The notes under the pieces were generated by a model, which ran no database searches, was not told where the DNA came from, and was given only the letters and a program-made list of their open reading frames with translations. The position numbers and the translations under genes are program-made. This document shows positions 45,089 through 55,900 of a DNA stretch of 64,000 nt, piece after piece; the stretch's first letter is position 1; every line of letters begins with the position of its first letter. Origin of the DNA: Sphingobacteriales bacterium (GTDB lineage Bacteria; Bacteroidota; Bacteroidia; Chitinophagales; UBA2359); NCBI GenBank assembly GCA_016700115.1, contig CP064999.1:2418001-2482000 (forward strand), read 5' to 3'.

Positions 45089-45470
45089 AATTGATACGAT
45101 TTATTTAATTAATAATGGTGGTTTTCAAAATTAAGGCTTTCAAATATTCAACCAGGCTAATTTTTGGCAAAAAAGAAATCAGTAATTGATAAGATAATTT
45201 TAAGCCATAAAAAATTAAGCCGGAATACTTTAAAAAAAACACCTTTGGAATTGATTAAGTTTTGGATAAAGTAATTTTTTAATATCCGTCTTATGTTCCG
45301 CAATCTAAAAAAATCAGTCTTCAAACCTAACTTCACTATTGCGTGAAAATGAAAGTTAGAATTTTGTTGTAAGCTTTGCTTCAATAAAAAAACAATAAAC
45401 GTTTGAATTCAACAAACTTTGCGCATTTTTGTAGATTCAATTTTCATCTACCTAAAACGCAATCCTAACT
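45089..45470. other. divergent intergenic, nothing recognised
   Basis: AT-rich 382-base gap between the peroxiredoxin and SRPBCC genes. The 75-codon minus-strand frame at 45157-45384 is Phe/Lys/Asn-rich and looks like chance coding. No RNA gene or clear promoter element found. Confidence 0.4.
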
Positions 45471-45896
45471 ATGGAGCCTGTTAAAAAAACTGTAATAAAA
45501 GTAACTGCTTTTGTAAAAGCTCCCATCGAAAAAGTCTGGTTGATATGGACAAGCCCCGAACATATTTTGCACTGGAATGCCGCATCAGAAGACTGGCATA
45601 CTACCGTAGCCGAAAATAACCTGGAAATTGGAGGGAAATACAACTACCGAATGGAAGCCAAAGACGGAAGCCATGGATTTGATTTTTCAGGTACTTATAC
45701 CAATGTTAAGCTCCATCAGGTTATTGAATATGTTTTGGACGATGGCAGAGAAGTGTCGGTAATTTTCGAATCTGCAGATGGAGGAATAAACATCACTGAA
45801 ACCTTTGAAGCAGAAAACACTTTTCCGGTCGAGTTGCAACAAGCCGGATGGCAGGCGATTTTAAATAAGTTTAAATCTTATACCGAACTCCACTAA
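45471..45896 (+). CDS. SRPBCC (AHSA1/START-like) domain protein
   Basis: A 141-residue helix-grip protein of the AHSA1-type SRPBCC family: VTAFVKAPIEKVWLIWTSPEHILHWN at the N terminus (about 10-35), GGKYNYRMEAKDGSHGFDFSGTY in the middle, and a C-terminal helix WQAILNKFKSYTE. These proteins bind hydrophobic ligands. It is followed 16 bp later by a PhnB-like gene, a frequent pairing, so a small operon is likely. Confidence 0.9.
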   Translation: MEPVKKTVIKVTAFVKAPIEKVWLIWTSPEHILHWNAASEDWHTTVAENNLEIGGKYNYRMEAKDGSHGFDFSGTYTNVKLHQVIEYVLDDGREVSVIFESADGGINITETFEAENTFPVELQQAGWQAILNKFKSYTELH

Positions 45897-45912
45897 AACT
45901 ATCTTTACAACT

Positions 45913-46752
45913 ATGTATGACAATCCGATAAAATCTTGTTTGTGGTATGATGGAATTGCACTTGAAGCCGCCCAATATTACTGTTCTGTCTTTCCCAATT
46001 CTAAAGTCCTTAATATCCATCATTTAGTTGTTGAATTTGAACTGAATGGAACCAGGTTTATGGGGTTAAATGCAGGCTCCAGATTTAAGTTTAACCCTTC
46101 TTTTTCATTTACTGCTCTTTTCGACACGATTGAACAAACCAATGAAATATGGGGAAAACTTATCGAAGGAGGCAAAGCCCTGATGGCCATTGACAAATAT
46201 GAATGGAGTTCCCGTTATGGTTGGTTGGAAGACAAATATGGGATGAGTTGGCAAATAACAGTAGCTGAAACAACAACCGATACTCAAAAAATAATTCCTT
46301 CCCTGCTGTTTACCGATGGTATGTTTGGAAAAGCCGGGGAAGCCATCCGTTTTTATACTTCTGTTTTTCCAAATTCTTTCGTCCCATTGTTGGTGCCGTT
46401 TCCTGAAGATGACCCCAACGCCGGAAAAGTGATGTATTCGGAGGTTAAACTCAACAATCATGACCTGATCGCTATGGATGGAGTCGGGGCACATGGCTAT
46501 GCCTTTAACGAGGCAGTTTCGCTGGTGGTGGACTGCAACACACAGGAAGAAATTGATTACTATTGGAATCGCCTTACCGAAGGCGGTGAAGAAAGTATGT
46601 GTGGCTGGTTGAAAGACAGGTTTGGGGTTTTCTGGCAAATTGTTCCTGCGATTACCGGAAATCTTTTATCTGACCCCGAAAGAGGTCAAAGAGTGATGCA
46701 GGAGGTTTTAAAGATGAAAAAATTAGATCTCAATATCATGCTCAATGCATAG
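45913..46752 (+). CDS. tandem PhnB-like (VOC fold) protein
   Basis: A 279-residue protein with two PhnB/3-dmu-9_3-mt type glyoxalase-fold domains. The first has CLWYDGIALEAAQYYCSVFPNSKV...YGWLEDKYGMSWQI (about residues 8-115), the second LLFTDGMFGKAGEAIRFYTSVFPNS...CGWLKDRFGVFWQIVP (about 125-255), both cited by their ends. Many annotations call such proteins methyltransferases without evidence. Metal-binding or enzymatic role unknown. Translated with the SRPBCC gene upstream. Confidence 0.9.
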   Translation: MYDNPIKSCLWYDGIALEAAQYYCSVFPNSKVLNIHHLVVEFELNGTRFMGLNAGSRFKFNPSFSFTALFDTIEQTNEIWGKLIEGGKALMAIDKYEWSSRYGWLEDKYGMSWQITVAETTTDTQKIIPSLLFTDGMFGKAGEAIRFYTSVFPNSFVPLLVPFPEDDPNAGKVMYSEVKLNNHDLIAMDGVGAHGYAFNEAVSLVVDCNTQEEIDYYWNRLTEGGEESMCGWLKDRFGVFWQIVPAITGNLLSDPERGQRVMQEVLKMKKLDLNIMLNA

Positions 46753-46872
46753 GGAAGCCTGTTTTTCCTGTTAAAGTGGCAACTACTAAAACTGCAAGAC
46801 CCACGATCAGAAATTATTTTGTGGAAATTGAATTTTTAGACAGAAAAAAATCTATTTAAGGGTCGCCCCTTC

Positions 46873-47493
46873 TCAGACTAAAAGTACCACTTCGTTCCAA
46901 ATTTCCTCTGCAATGATTTCGGGAGTTTGGTTGCCGTCAATAAAAAAGATTTGTTCCTGATGCCGAAGTCGGTCTATTGCTTCAAAATATTTTTCTTTGA
47001 CTTTTTTCAAATTGTCGAGGGTTTCATACAATTCCATTGAACTTCTTCCTTTGTTCAACCGCTTCATGCTGATTTCAGGCGAAATGTCAATGAATATGTT
47101 TAAGTCAGGACGAAGAAGTTCAGCGCTTAAAGAATTGGCTTCAATCACCCAATCCAAAGAAACATGCGCCCCTTGATAGGCAAATGATGAAAAATAGTAA
47201 CGGTCTGTGATGACGGTAAAGCCTTCTTCCAATTTTTTTAAAATTCCGTTGGTGTTATTCAGCAAATGATCCAACCGGTCGGCAACAAAAAGACCTGCAA
47301 TCACCCGATGATCGGCTTCTATTCTATGATTAAAAATATTTCTGATAACCGATCCAATCGGACTATCTGTAGGCTCAAATGTAGTATAAACTTTATGTCC
47401 TGCTTGTTTTAATCTTTCTGCCAAAAGTTTTACCTGTGTACTTTTACCACTTCCATCAATCCCCTCTAAGGCAATAAATAAATTCTTTTTCAT
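46873..47493 (-). CDS. tmk: thymidylate kinase
   Basis: Phosphorylates dTMP to dTDP. The 206-residue protein has the P-loop ALEGIDGSGKSTQ (about 7-19), the FEPTDSPIG segment (about 40-48), the DRLDHL motif, the TDRYYFSSFAYQG dTMP-binding motif (about 95-107) and LID region. Length is normal. Isolated by spacing on both sides. Confidence 0.96.
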   Translation of the reverse strand: MKKNLFIALEGIDGSGKSTQVKLLAERLKQAGHKVYTTFEPTDSPIGSVIRNIFNHRIEADHRVIAGLFVADRLDHLLNNTNGILKKLEEGFTVITDRYYFSSFAYQGAHVSLDWVIEANSLSAELLRPDLNIFIDISPEISMKRLNKGRSSMELYETLDNLKKVKEKYFEAIDRLRHQEQIFFIDGNQTPEIIAEEIWNEVVLLV

Positions 47494-48219
47494 GCTGCGT
47501 TGTTGGTTATAGATTTGATGTCGGGGCTTTTGGCAACTTTTTTCATGGTTCGTTTAATCTAAGATATTGTGGCAAAAATACGAAGGGTTTTCGATTTTTG
47601 GTTTGCTATCATTGTTGTATTCAAATAGAAGATGAGGGGTATTTATTGTTTCCTACATTGTTCAACATCCCATCTTTTGGTTTAAATATTATATCATCTG
47701 TATTAATTACAGACTCAAAAAAAGGATGACTTCCAACGGCAACTCAAACCAACAAAATGTCCCATAAAAAAAAGAATTAAAGGCTCAGAGTGTAGCTCAA
47801 TAAACAGGTAATGGCTAAAATCTTTTAGCTTCTCCAAGGTTAAAAAAAAGATTTCCCGATGTTAAGAAAGGGAAGAATTATTTTAAAATGCATGGAAAAG
47901 GATTAATTCCTTTTTATGTAGGCAACAAAAAGATAGTAATAACAAATTCATACTTAAAGGAATCTAATGGTAATTTATTCAAGTTCCATAACCGCATTTT
48001 TTTGTTGAATTTATTCTGTAAAAGTAATTTTGTTTCATCAGGCATTTTTATTTGACAAGCTGCTGCCAATTTCACTTCTTAAAATATCTTTTAAAAAGGA
48101 CAAAAGATACATTTATACCAGTATTTTTGAGCATTAAACAGGTTAATTAAGTAAAAGCCTAAATCACCATTGCAATTGTTGAAGCTAAATAAAAAACAGC
48201 ATCTTAAGCCGGAAATATT
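47494..48219. other. 726-bp divergent intergenic region
   Basis: AT-rich with no recognisable gene or RNA. The only structure noted is a small perfect palindrome TCTGTA-TTAAT-TACAGA (47697-47713). The region is long enough for a small RNA or a decayed gene, but I see no support for either. Confidence 0.4.
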
Positions 48220-49494
48220 ATGGAAATCATCATCATTTTAGCACTTGTCCTTTTGAACGGAGTATTCTCTATGTCAGAGATGTCTTTAGTTTCTTCCCGC
48301 AAGTTTAAATTGGAAAATGCAAAAAGAAAGGGCAGTACAGGAGCTAAAACTGCGCTGGATTTAACTGAGAATCCTTCACGGTTTTTATCAACTGTTCAGA
48401 TTGGCATTACGTTAATCGGAATTCTGTTGGGGGTTTATAGCGGTGAAAACCTGACCGGCGATGTTGCAGAATTTTTATCCCGGTTTGAAGCCATTCAAAA
48501 CTATGCTTCACCCATAGCAACCGGAATAGTTGTTGTTTTTGTAACTTTTTTATCCATTGTTTTAGGCGAATTGTTGCCAAAGCGAATAGGAATGACATTT
48601 CCGGAGCCGATTGCCATTTTTTTGGCTAAACCCATGACCATCCTTTCGCTGATTACTGCTCCTTTTGTTTGGCTGTTAACCTTTACAAATGATATTTTAC
48701 TGAGTATTATGGGAATCAGGAAGACCAGTGAGAGTAAGGTGTCGGAAGAAGAAATTAAATCTATTATCAAGGAAAGTGCTGAAGGAGGTGAAATTCAGGA
48801 CATAGAACATAATATAGTAGAGCGCGTTTTTGAATTAGGCGATCGGAGAGTCAGCTCCTTGTTAACTCACAAAAGCGAATTGGTTTACTTTACCATTCAA
48901 GATTCATGGGAGGAAATCAAACAAAAAATTAACAAGGAAAAACATTCCGCCTATCCGGTCTGCAAAACCAATAATCTGGACGATATTATTGGTATTGTGT
49001 TGTTAAAGGATTTATTTACCCCTACCACTGATAAAGAATTTGACATTACCGATTATTTGAAAAAGCCTATTTATCTGAATGAAAGCATCTACGCCTATAA
49101 AGTGCTGGAACTTTTTAAAAAAGAAAAAATGCATTATGCCATTGTAGTGGATGAATACGGAACTACGGTTGGAATTGTAACGATGGATGATGTGGTGGAT
49201 GCCCTGGTTGGAGATGTTACAGAACTTGATCAGGACGAATACGAAATCACAAAAAGAGCAGAAAACAGTTGGTTTGTTGACGGCCAGTATTCAATAATTG
49301 ACTTTACAAAATTTTTCGGCATCGAACTGCCTGAAGACTATCATTCCAAGTATTCTACTGTGGCTGGGTTAATTATTTACAACTCAAATACTTTGCCCGA
49401 TATCGGAGATAAATTTTACATAGGCAACTATGAACTTGAAATTTTAGACAAAGATGGCCAGCGAATTGATAAAATTCTGGTTACCAAAAAATAG
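48220..49494 (+). CDS. CNNM/CorC (hemolysin-like) transporter-type protein
   Basis: A 424-residue membrane protein. The N-terminal CNNM domain has four hydrophobic helices (about 1-180, LNGVFSMSEMSLVSSRKFKL with the conserved acidic/Ser pattern, VFVTFLSIVLGELLPKRIG), followed by two CBS domains (about 200-330), and a CorC/HlyC-type transporter-associated domain (about 340-420, FVDGQYSIIDF). The family is linked to Mg2+ or Co2+ efflux and resistance; the word hemolysin is historical. Upstream of the accessory locus, but separated from it by 312 bases. Confidence 0.93.
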   Translation: MEIIIILALVLLNGVFSMSEMSLVSSRKFKLENAKRKGSTGAKTALDLTENPSRFLSTVQIGITLIGILLGVYSGENLTGDVAEFLSRFEAIQNYASPIATGIVVVFVTFLSIVLGELLPKRIGMTFPEPIAIFLAKPMTILSLITAPFVWLLTFTNDILLSIMGIRKTSESKVSEEEIKSIIKESAEGGEIQDIEHNIVERVFELGDRRVSSLLTHKSELVYFTIQDSWEEIKQKINKEKHSAYPVCKTNNLDDIIGIVLLKDLFTPTTDKEFDITDYLKKPIYLNESIYAYKVLELFKKEKMHYAIVVDEYGTTVGIVTMDDVVDALVGDVTELDQDEYEITKRAENSWFVDGQYSIIDFTKFFGIELPEDYHSKYSTVAGLIIYNSNTLPDIGDKFYIGNYELEILDKDGQRIDKILVTKK

Positions 49495-49806
49495 ACAGCA
49501 AAACTGTAAAATTTAACCAAAGGCTGGGTTTTTAAAAAAAGCCTCATAATAAAACAATCGCAAGGAGATTCGGAAGGATATGAAATTGAAAATAACTCAT
49601 GTCTAAAATTTAGCGCTTTCCATAATTTCCTCTTAACAGTTGTAAGGTCATAATAAGCGTTTAGCGAGGTCTGCATGATAAATTAAGGACTAATTTTTTC
49701 ACCCAGACTATGCAAGGTGAAAGGAAATGGGTTTTTTATCTATCTTAACTCCCGAATTTTATAAACACCATAAAAAGCAGGGATTAAACCGCTCCACCTT
49801 TGATGC
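49495..49806. other. intergenic before the accessory locus
   Basis: Gap of 312 bases. A weak hairpin AGGCTGGGTTTTT...AAAAAGCCT at about 49520-49544 may terminate the CorC transcript. CACCTTTGATGC ends right before ATG 49807 and resembles the TAnnTTTG box, but lacks the TA. Confidence 0.3.
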
Positions 49807-51501
49807 ATGAACGACACTTTTAAGATAGCTCCGATACCTGTTATAATTGGCATTACGGGGCATAGGGATTTGTTTCCTAAAGATTTGACAGCATTAACAG
49901 AAGCCTTTAGCAGCTATATTCAACAACTCAAAACCTCTTATCCTGATTCTCCGATAACGGTAATGAGTTCTTTGGCATCCGGTGCCGATTTGCTGGCAGC
50001 CAATATTGCATTATCTATGCAAATTCCGGTGATTGCTCCTTTACCGTTGCCGGTTGATGATTATTTAAACGATTTTGAAACAGAAGAGGAAAAGTCAGAC
50101 TTTTTGAAAGCCCTCGACCAATGCGATAAGAGGTTTATAGTTGAGCAGGCAGTACCTGCCACCCAATTGAACACCAATCCGCTATCTGACCGGGAATTGG
50201 CTTATTTTTCGGCAGCCCTTTATGTAGTTAAGCATTGTGATGTTTTAGTAGCCTTTTGGAACGGTGAAAACAACGACTATCTTGCGGGAACTGCCAAAAC
50301 GGTGCAAATGATGTTGGAAGGTTTTGTTCCTCCCGAGTTCAGAAAATCAGGCACAGATTTTTTCCAAACTGAAACTTCGGGAATCGTCTATCATATCAGT
50401 ACACCACGAAAAAAAAGCACAGTGTTGACAATGCCCGCATTTTCTGTCACCAAATTAAGTGGTAGTCATTCAAAAATCGTGGACTTGTTAGATGAGCTCA
50501 GGTTTTTAGATCGTTTTAACAGAGAATCAAAACGGTTGTTCATAAACCGGGAACCGGCATTAGAACAAAACAGGAGATATTTGTTTAGTGTAAAAGAAGA
50601 AAACGAGTTAAATGCAGATTTGAGCAATCTCCTTACCAATTTCGCAGTTGCCGATACTCTGGCTCAAAAGTATGGAGCTAAGGTAAAAAACCTGTTTAAC
50701 CGCTTGTTTGCCATCATGTTTATATCGTTGTTGATTTGTGATATTTATGCACACCTGTTTTACAGTGAAGCGATATTGTTGGTTTTATATTTGGGAGGAT
50801 TGTTTTCAGCACTCCTGCTTTTCAGTCATAGCAAGAAAAAACAGTTTGAGAGCAGGTATTTGGACTACCGGGCTTTGGCTGAAGGATGCAGGGTTATGAT
50901 ATTCTGGCAGTTGGCCGGAATTTCTCAATCGGTTAGTCATTTTTATATGCGCAAACAAAAAAATGTGCTGAACTGGATTAGGGCAAGTTTGCAAAAAATT
51001 GAAAGTCTGAATACCTGGCAAAATGATCCGGATCCTAAAGATTTTGCTATTGTTTACAAAAACTGGATAGAAGACCAACGCATATATTACCGCAAATCTG
51101 CCTTAAAAAATGAAAAGCTATACCACAGTACTGAAAAATGGATGATGTTCTTTTTTATTGTCGGAGTGCTTTTGACTTTTGCCAACGTTTGCGCCATGTT
51201 GTTTGGGTTTATTAAATACCCCGCTCATTGGTATATCACAATCATGTTGTTGTTTCCTTTCTTTGCCGTAATGACAGAGACTTATGGCGATAAAAGGGCT
51301 TTTAAACAACATTCAAAGCGGTATGAGTTTATGAGTCAACTTTATGACCGGGCTAGTTTGCTTATGAAGGAGTATTTGGCCGCAGAGAAATATGAAGAAG
51401 CACAACTCGTCATTTTTGAATTGGGAAAAGAAACTTTGATAGAAAATGGAGACTGGGTAATGCTAAATCGCGAAAAACCATTGGATATGCCGAAAGGATG
51501 A
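49807..51501 (+). CDS. SLOG-like nucleotide-sensor domain fused to four transmembrane helices
   Basis: A 564-residue protein that I do not recognise as a named family. Residues about 12-175 look like a SLOG/LOG/YpsA Rossmann-type domain: IIGITGHRDLFPKDL at the nucleotide-binding start, VMSSLASGADLLAANIA (about 53-70) as the phosphate-binding loop, and LVAFWNGENNDYLAGTAKTVQ (about 152-172, cited by parts). The middle (about 180-290) is helical. Two hydrophobic hairpins (about 294-339 and 443-491) give four transmembrane helices separated by a helical, SLATT-like soluble segment with RALAEGCRVMIFWQLAG. SLOG domains bind nucleotide-derived signals, and SLOG-plus-2TM modules are predicted membrane effectors of nucleotide-based conflict systems. 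It heads a same-strand locus with a patatin and a STAND NTPase. Function is inferred. Confidence 0.7.
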   Translation: MNDTFKIAPIPVIIGITGHRDLFPKDLTALTEAFSSYIQQLKTSYPDSPITVMSSLASGADLLAANIALSMQIPVIAPLPLPVDDYLNDFETEEEKSDFLKALDQCDKRFIVEQAVPATQLNTNPLSDRELAYFSAALYVVKHCDVLVAFWNGENNDYLAGTAKTVQMMLEGFVPPEFRKSGTDFFQTETSGIVYHISTPRKKSTVLTMPAFSVTKLSGSHSKIVDLLDELRFLDRFNRESKRLFINREPALEQNRRYLFSVKEENELNADLSNLLTNFAVADTLAQKYGAKVKNLFNRLFAIMFISLLICDIYAHLFYSEAILLVLYLGGLFSALLLFSHSKKKQFESRYLDYRALAEGCRVMIFWQLAGISQSVSHFYMRKQKNVLNWIRASLQKIESLNTWQNDPDPKDFAIVYKNWIEDQRIYYRKSALKNEKLYHSTEKWMMFFFIVGVLLTFANVCAMLFGFIKYPAHWYITIMLLFPFFAVMTETYGDKRAFKQHSKRYEFMSQLYDRASLLMKEYLAAEKYEEAQLVIFELGKETLIENGDWVMLNREKPLDMPKG

Positions 51502-51514
51502 TGCTTTGTTATTA

Positions 51515-51690
51515 GGAAGGCAAAAGGCAAAAGGCAATAAGCAATAGGCAAAGGCAATGGGCAAAAGACAAAAGACAATAGGCAAAAGGCAAAAGGCAAT
51601 ATGCAAAAGGCAAAAGACAAAAGATTTTAGACATTATTTGACTATTCACAATTGACCATTTTATCATTAACAATTAAACACTAACCATTA
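51515..51690. repeat. long heptamer-phased repeat tract before the patatin gene
   Basis: About two dozen 7-nt units in a row: AAGGCAA/TAGGCAA/AAGACAA types (51515-51625), passing into TATTCAC, AATTGAC and CCATTAA types up to a few bases before ATG 51697. This belongs to the same family as the minus-strand tract at 21498-21573 and the TTTTCAC leaders elsewhere. Confidence 0.8.
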
Positions 51691-51696
51691 ATAAAA

Positions 51697-52832
51697 ATGG
51701 AACAACTGTTACAACGTTTAATCAAGCCGGGGCCGAAAAGAATCTTAGCCATTGACGGAGGAGGAATAAGAGGCGCTTTGGCAGTTGGATTTATAGAAAA
51801 ATTAGAAAAAATGTTGCGCCAACGTTACGATAAACCTGATTTGCGTTTATGTGAATATTTCGATTTTATTGGTGGGACCAGTACGGGTGCTATCATCGCT
51901 TCAACTTTGTCTTTAGGGTTTACCGCTGCTGAAATTAAACGATATTATCTCGAAGTAGGTAATTTTATATTTGGGGTAAAAAGAAAACTTAACAATCCGG
52001 GTGATTGGAAATTTATGTGGCGCGGTCAACAATACGATTATCAGCCTTTGGAAAAAACGCTTAAAGATGCGTTTACCGATATTACCATTGGTGATAGTAG
52101 AATTAAAACGGGTTTATGTATTGTAACCAAAAGGGCCGATACTCAAAGTACCTGGCCAATTATTAACCATCCCAACGGAAAATTTTATCCTTTCAACAAA
52201 GATATCCCCCTTTGGCAGGTGGTCAGAGCCAGTACCGCAGCACCGGGATATTTTAGACCCGAAATCATACAGGTTGGTAACAACGAACCGGCCGTTTTTA
52301 TTGACGGAGGGATGAGTATGTATAACAACCCTGCTTTTTTACTTTTTTTGATTGCCACACTTCAGGGATTTCCATTTCATTGGCCAACGGGTAGCGAGAA
52401 TTTACTTTTAGTATCAGTTGGCACGGGAATGTTTTCTACAAAACGCGATGTTAAAAAAGCGTATGACCGGAAAGTTTTCGGCATTTTTAAAGACCTGCCC
52501 AATATCTTTTAAATGATGCCAACAAGCTCAATCAAATCATTTTGCAATATTTGTCAAATTCTCCAATACCATTAGAAATTGATGGAGAAATGGGAGATTT
52601 GAATGATGACCTGCTTACTCCAAACCCTGCCCTTCACTATCTGAGGTACAATGTTCGTTTGGAACAAGAATCTCTAAGCCGGTTTGGGTTAAACTATTCT
52701 GCAAAAGAGGTCTATAATTTCAGAAAGATGGATTACATCGAATGTCGTTACGAACTCGCAAAGATTGGAGAAACAATAGCCGAAACAACGATGTTGCCCG
52801 AACATTTTCCTGCCAGTTTTGATATAGCCTGA
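51697..52832 (+). CDS. patatin-like phospholipase, single-base frameshift
   Basis: Likely membrane-phospholipid hydrolase (about 378 residues if repaired). First part 51697-52512: oxyanion loop DGGGIRG (20-26), GxSxG nucleophile GGTSTG (Ser62) and catalytic Asp in FIDGGMSMYNNP (about 202). It stops at TAA after NIF. Adding one T to the run 52507-52510 continues the protein as LNDANKLNQIILQYL and joins the 52542-52832 frame, which gives a normal patatin C-terminal region (LEIDGEMGDLNDDLL, LHYLRYNV). Bacteroidota and CBASS-type (CapV-like) patatins have about this length. So one gene is split by an indel, real or technical; the catalytic dyad is intact in the first part. It lies between the SLOG-TM gene and the STAND gene. 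Confidence 0.85.
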
Positions 52833-52939
52833 AATGGTCATTTGTTTGAGGTTATTGAAAGGGTACTGCTTTTAAATTTAACTTTTACCCGGTTATTAGT
52901 TCTGAAATTTTTTAATGAAATCAGGTGAATTTATAAACT

Positions 52940-55900
52940 ATGTCAAAAACAGATGTTCGCGTGTTCCTTTCCTCTACTTTTCGCGATTTGAACTACGAAC
53001 GCGAGGTATTGATGAAAAAGATATTTCCCGAAATAAAAGCAATTTGCCGTGCCAAAGGCATCACCGTTACAGAGGTAGATTTGCGTTGGGGAATAACCGA
53101 CGAAGAAGCCGTATTGGGTAGGATTGTGCGCACTTGTATGGAAGAAATAGACCGGTGCCGCCCTTATTTCATCGGATTTCTGGGAGGGCGTTACGGGTAT
53201 ATTCCCGACTACATAGAAATCAGCAAAGACGCTTATCTGCTGAATGATTACCCCTGGATGGAAGAAGCCATTTTTGACGAATTGTCAATTACCGAAATGG
53301 AGTTTCGCTATGGCGGACTTGATGAGCAAGGGAAATATACGGTAGGAGCAGGGGAGGGATTGAAACCTCAACCGTTGTTTTATTTCAAAAAAACAGCTCA
53401 AGCCAACGAAGACACTCCCCGCATTGATGATTTACGGAATGTCATATTGCAAAAAGGTATTGCCGTTCAGGAATATGCCAATGCCGAAGAATTTGGCAAG
53501 ATGGTTTACGACGACTTTTTAGCACTCATAGCCCGCGATTTCCCCGATGCCCAACAGGAAACCGAACTCGACCGTATTCGAGCTTATCATCGATCGTTTG
53601 CCGAAAGTCGTCGCCGTTCATATATTCCCAACATGCAGTATATCAAATCACTCAATGAATTTGCCAATTCATCTGATTCTGATAAATTAATGGTTTATGC
53701 AAATTCCGGTGCCGGGAAATCGGCTTTACTGGCTTTTTGGATAGACATGTTCAAAAAAAGAAATCCCGGGGTGTTTGTTTTTGAACATTATGTAGGGATG
53801 GGTGCAAAATCTAATGATCACGTTGATGTAATTCTGCACTTATTACACGAAATTAAAGCTTTGACCGGTGTGGAGGCAAAAATCCCAAATCAATCAAACC
53901 AGGTGGAAGCATCGGTTCCAAAGTGGTTAGGTTACCTGAAAGATACACCGGCGATTTTGGTAATTGACAGTATTGACCAATTGACTCAAAGTTCTCAAAG
54001 TTTGAACTGGATGCCGGAGATTTTACCTGCAAACATCAAATTGATTGTTTCAACCAATATTGATGAAGCTGTTGAAAAGTGGCAAAAAAAGGAAAGCGAA
54101 ATTTTAAAGGTTCAACCCCTGACCGAAAGAGAAAGAGAAGCTTTGACAGTTCGCTATTTGTCAGAATACAGCAAATCTTTACCGGCTGAATTAATCAAAC
54201 AAATTGCTTCTGACAGCAAAACTTCAACTCCTTTGTTTTTGAGAATATTATTGGAAGAACTTAGACTGCACGGTCAACATGAAAGCCTTAGTGATGTGAT
54301 CAAAACCCTGTTGAGCAGTACAAATACTGACGAACTTTTTCAACATGTTCTGGAACGATTGGAACACTCTTTTCATCCCGATACCGTCAACTTTGTTTTA
54401 TCGTTCCTTTGGGTTTCCCGTTTTGGACTGACGGAGGATGAAATTGCCGAATTGTGTAAAATATCCAGAGTGAGTCTTTCTGCGATCATATCGGCTTTTG
54501 ATTATCACCTGTTGAGAAAAAACGGGTTAATCTCTTTCTTTCATGTTTATCTTAGAAGAGCTGTCGAACACAGGTATCATCAGGATGAAAAAAAACGCTC
54601 AAACTTTACTCAGGAGTTAGCTGCCTATTTTGAACAAAAGGTTTTGTCCAACCGCCTGCAATATCTGGCTTTGATTTCTGAACCAAACAAGGTTGATCAG
54701 ACTTTTGACAACGAAGAACAAACAAGAAGAATCAAAGAGCTTGCCTGGTTGTTTGAATACAGCGGAAATACCAAACGACTTCATACATTAATGGCAATGC
54801 CCGATGTGTTTAATCTGCTTTATGATAATCAACAATTCATTGATCTGCTAAAAATTTGGTCAACCTTAGAAGAAGAAGGGTATAGTGTTGTAGAAACCTA
54901 TACAGAATCGCTGCGAATAATTCAGCAGGATAACTATTCCCCCTATGCCGTCATTCAGTTGATGCACAATATTGCCAATTTTTTCTCAATGATCGGACAT
55001 TCGTCAGAAGCCGTTGAAATAGGTAAACAGGAGTTGGAGATTGCCATTCAACTTAACGATTTGCAAAAACTGGGATATGCTTATTATACTTTAGGTGTCA
55101 ACTACAACCTGAGCAGGTTTTTTGATGAAGCTTTGGAACATCTCGCCAAGGCTGAAGAAATTGCTGAACAATTGAATGACTATACCCTGTCTATCGGTGT
55201 GGCAGGAAACTTAGGTAATGTCTATTTTTTTAAAGGAGAAATGCAAAAAGCCTTGACGTATTATCATAAGGTATCAGACATTATTCAGATTAGCGGTCTT
55301 AAAACGCATCGTCTCAGCAATCATATCAGTCTTGCAAGTGTCTATACTACTTTAGGAGACGTTGATAAAGCAGAACCTATTTTTTTAGAAGGCATTCAAC
55401 TGTCTCAGGATTCCGGAGATATTGATTCGCTCTCTCATCTTTTGATAAATCTGGCAGCTATGTATGACCTTTGCGGGCGCTACGAAGAAGCGAGCGTTAA
55501 TTTTACAAAGGGACTTGAACTTGCCAAAAGATTGGGACGCAAACAATTGATCAATATTGCTGAAGGTGGCTTGGCAAGGGTGCATATTAACCTTGGTAAT
55601 TATGCAGAGGGTAAAGAAGGACTTTACAAGTGTATAGAAAACGCTAAAATTATTAATGACACGATGGGCATTAGCATAGACAAGGGTTGGCTGTCTTTTG
55701 TCTATGAACAAGAAGGTAATATCGAAAAAGCTTTTGAATACATTAATGATGCGATTGCAGTATCCGGGGAAAAGCAGCAATTGTATGAATATGCCTATTG
55801 GCTTGCAGAAAAGAGCAGATATATTTACCGGTTGATAAAAGCAAACAATCTGCCTTTTGACTCCAAAAAACAATATCTGAATGAAGCCATGCAATTGATT

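Noticed and set aside
45157..45384. 75-codon minus-strand ORF
   Set aside because: Phe/Lys/Asn-rich composition typical of AT-rich noncoding DNA, and no recognisable features.
47494..48219. tRNA or small RNA gene in the long gap
   Set aside because: No T-loop GTTCGA-type signature or cloverleaf pattern found; only a short palindrome.
51697..52832. CBASS operon with the patatin as CapV
   Set aside because: No cyclic-nucleotide synthase (CD-NTase), Cap2/Cap3 or HORMA/TRIP13 gene is in the window next to it.
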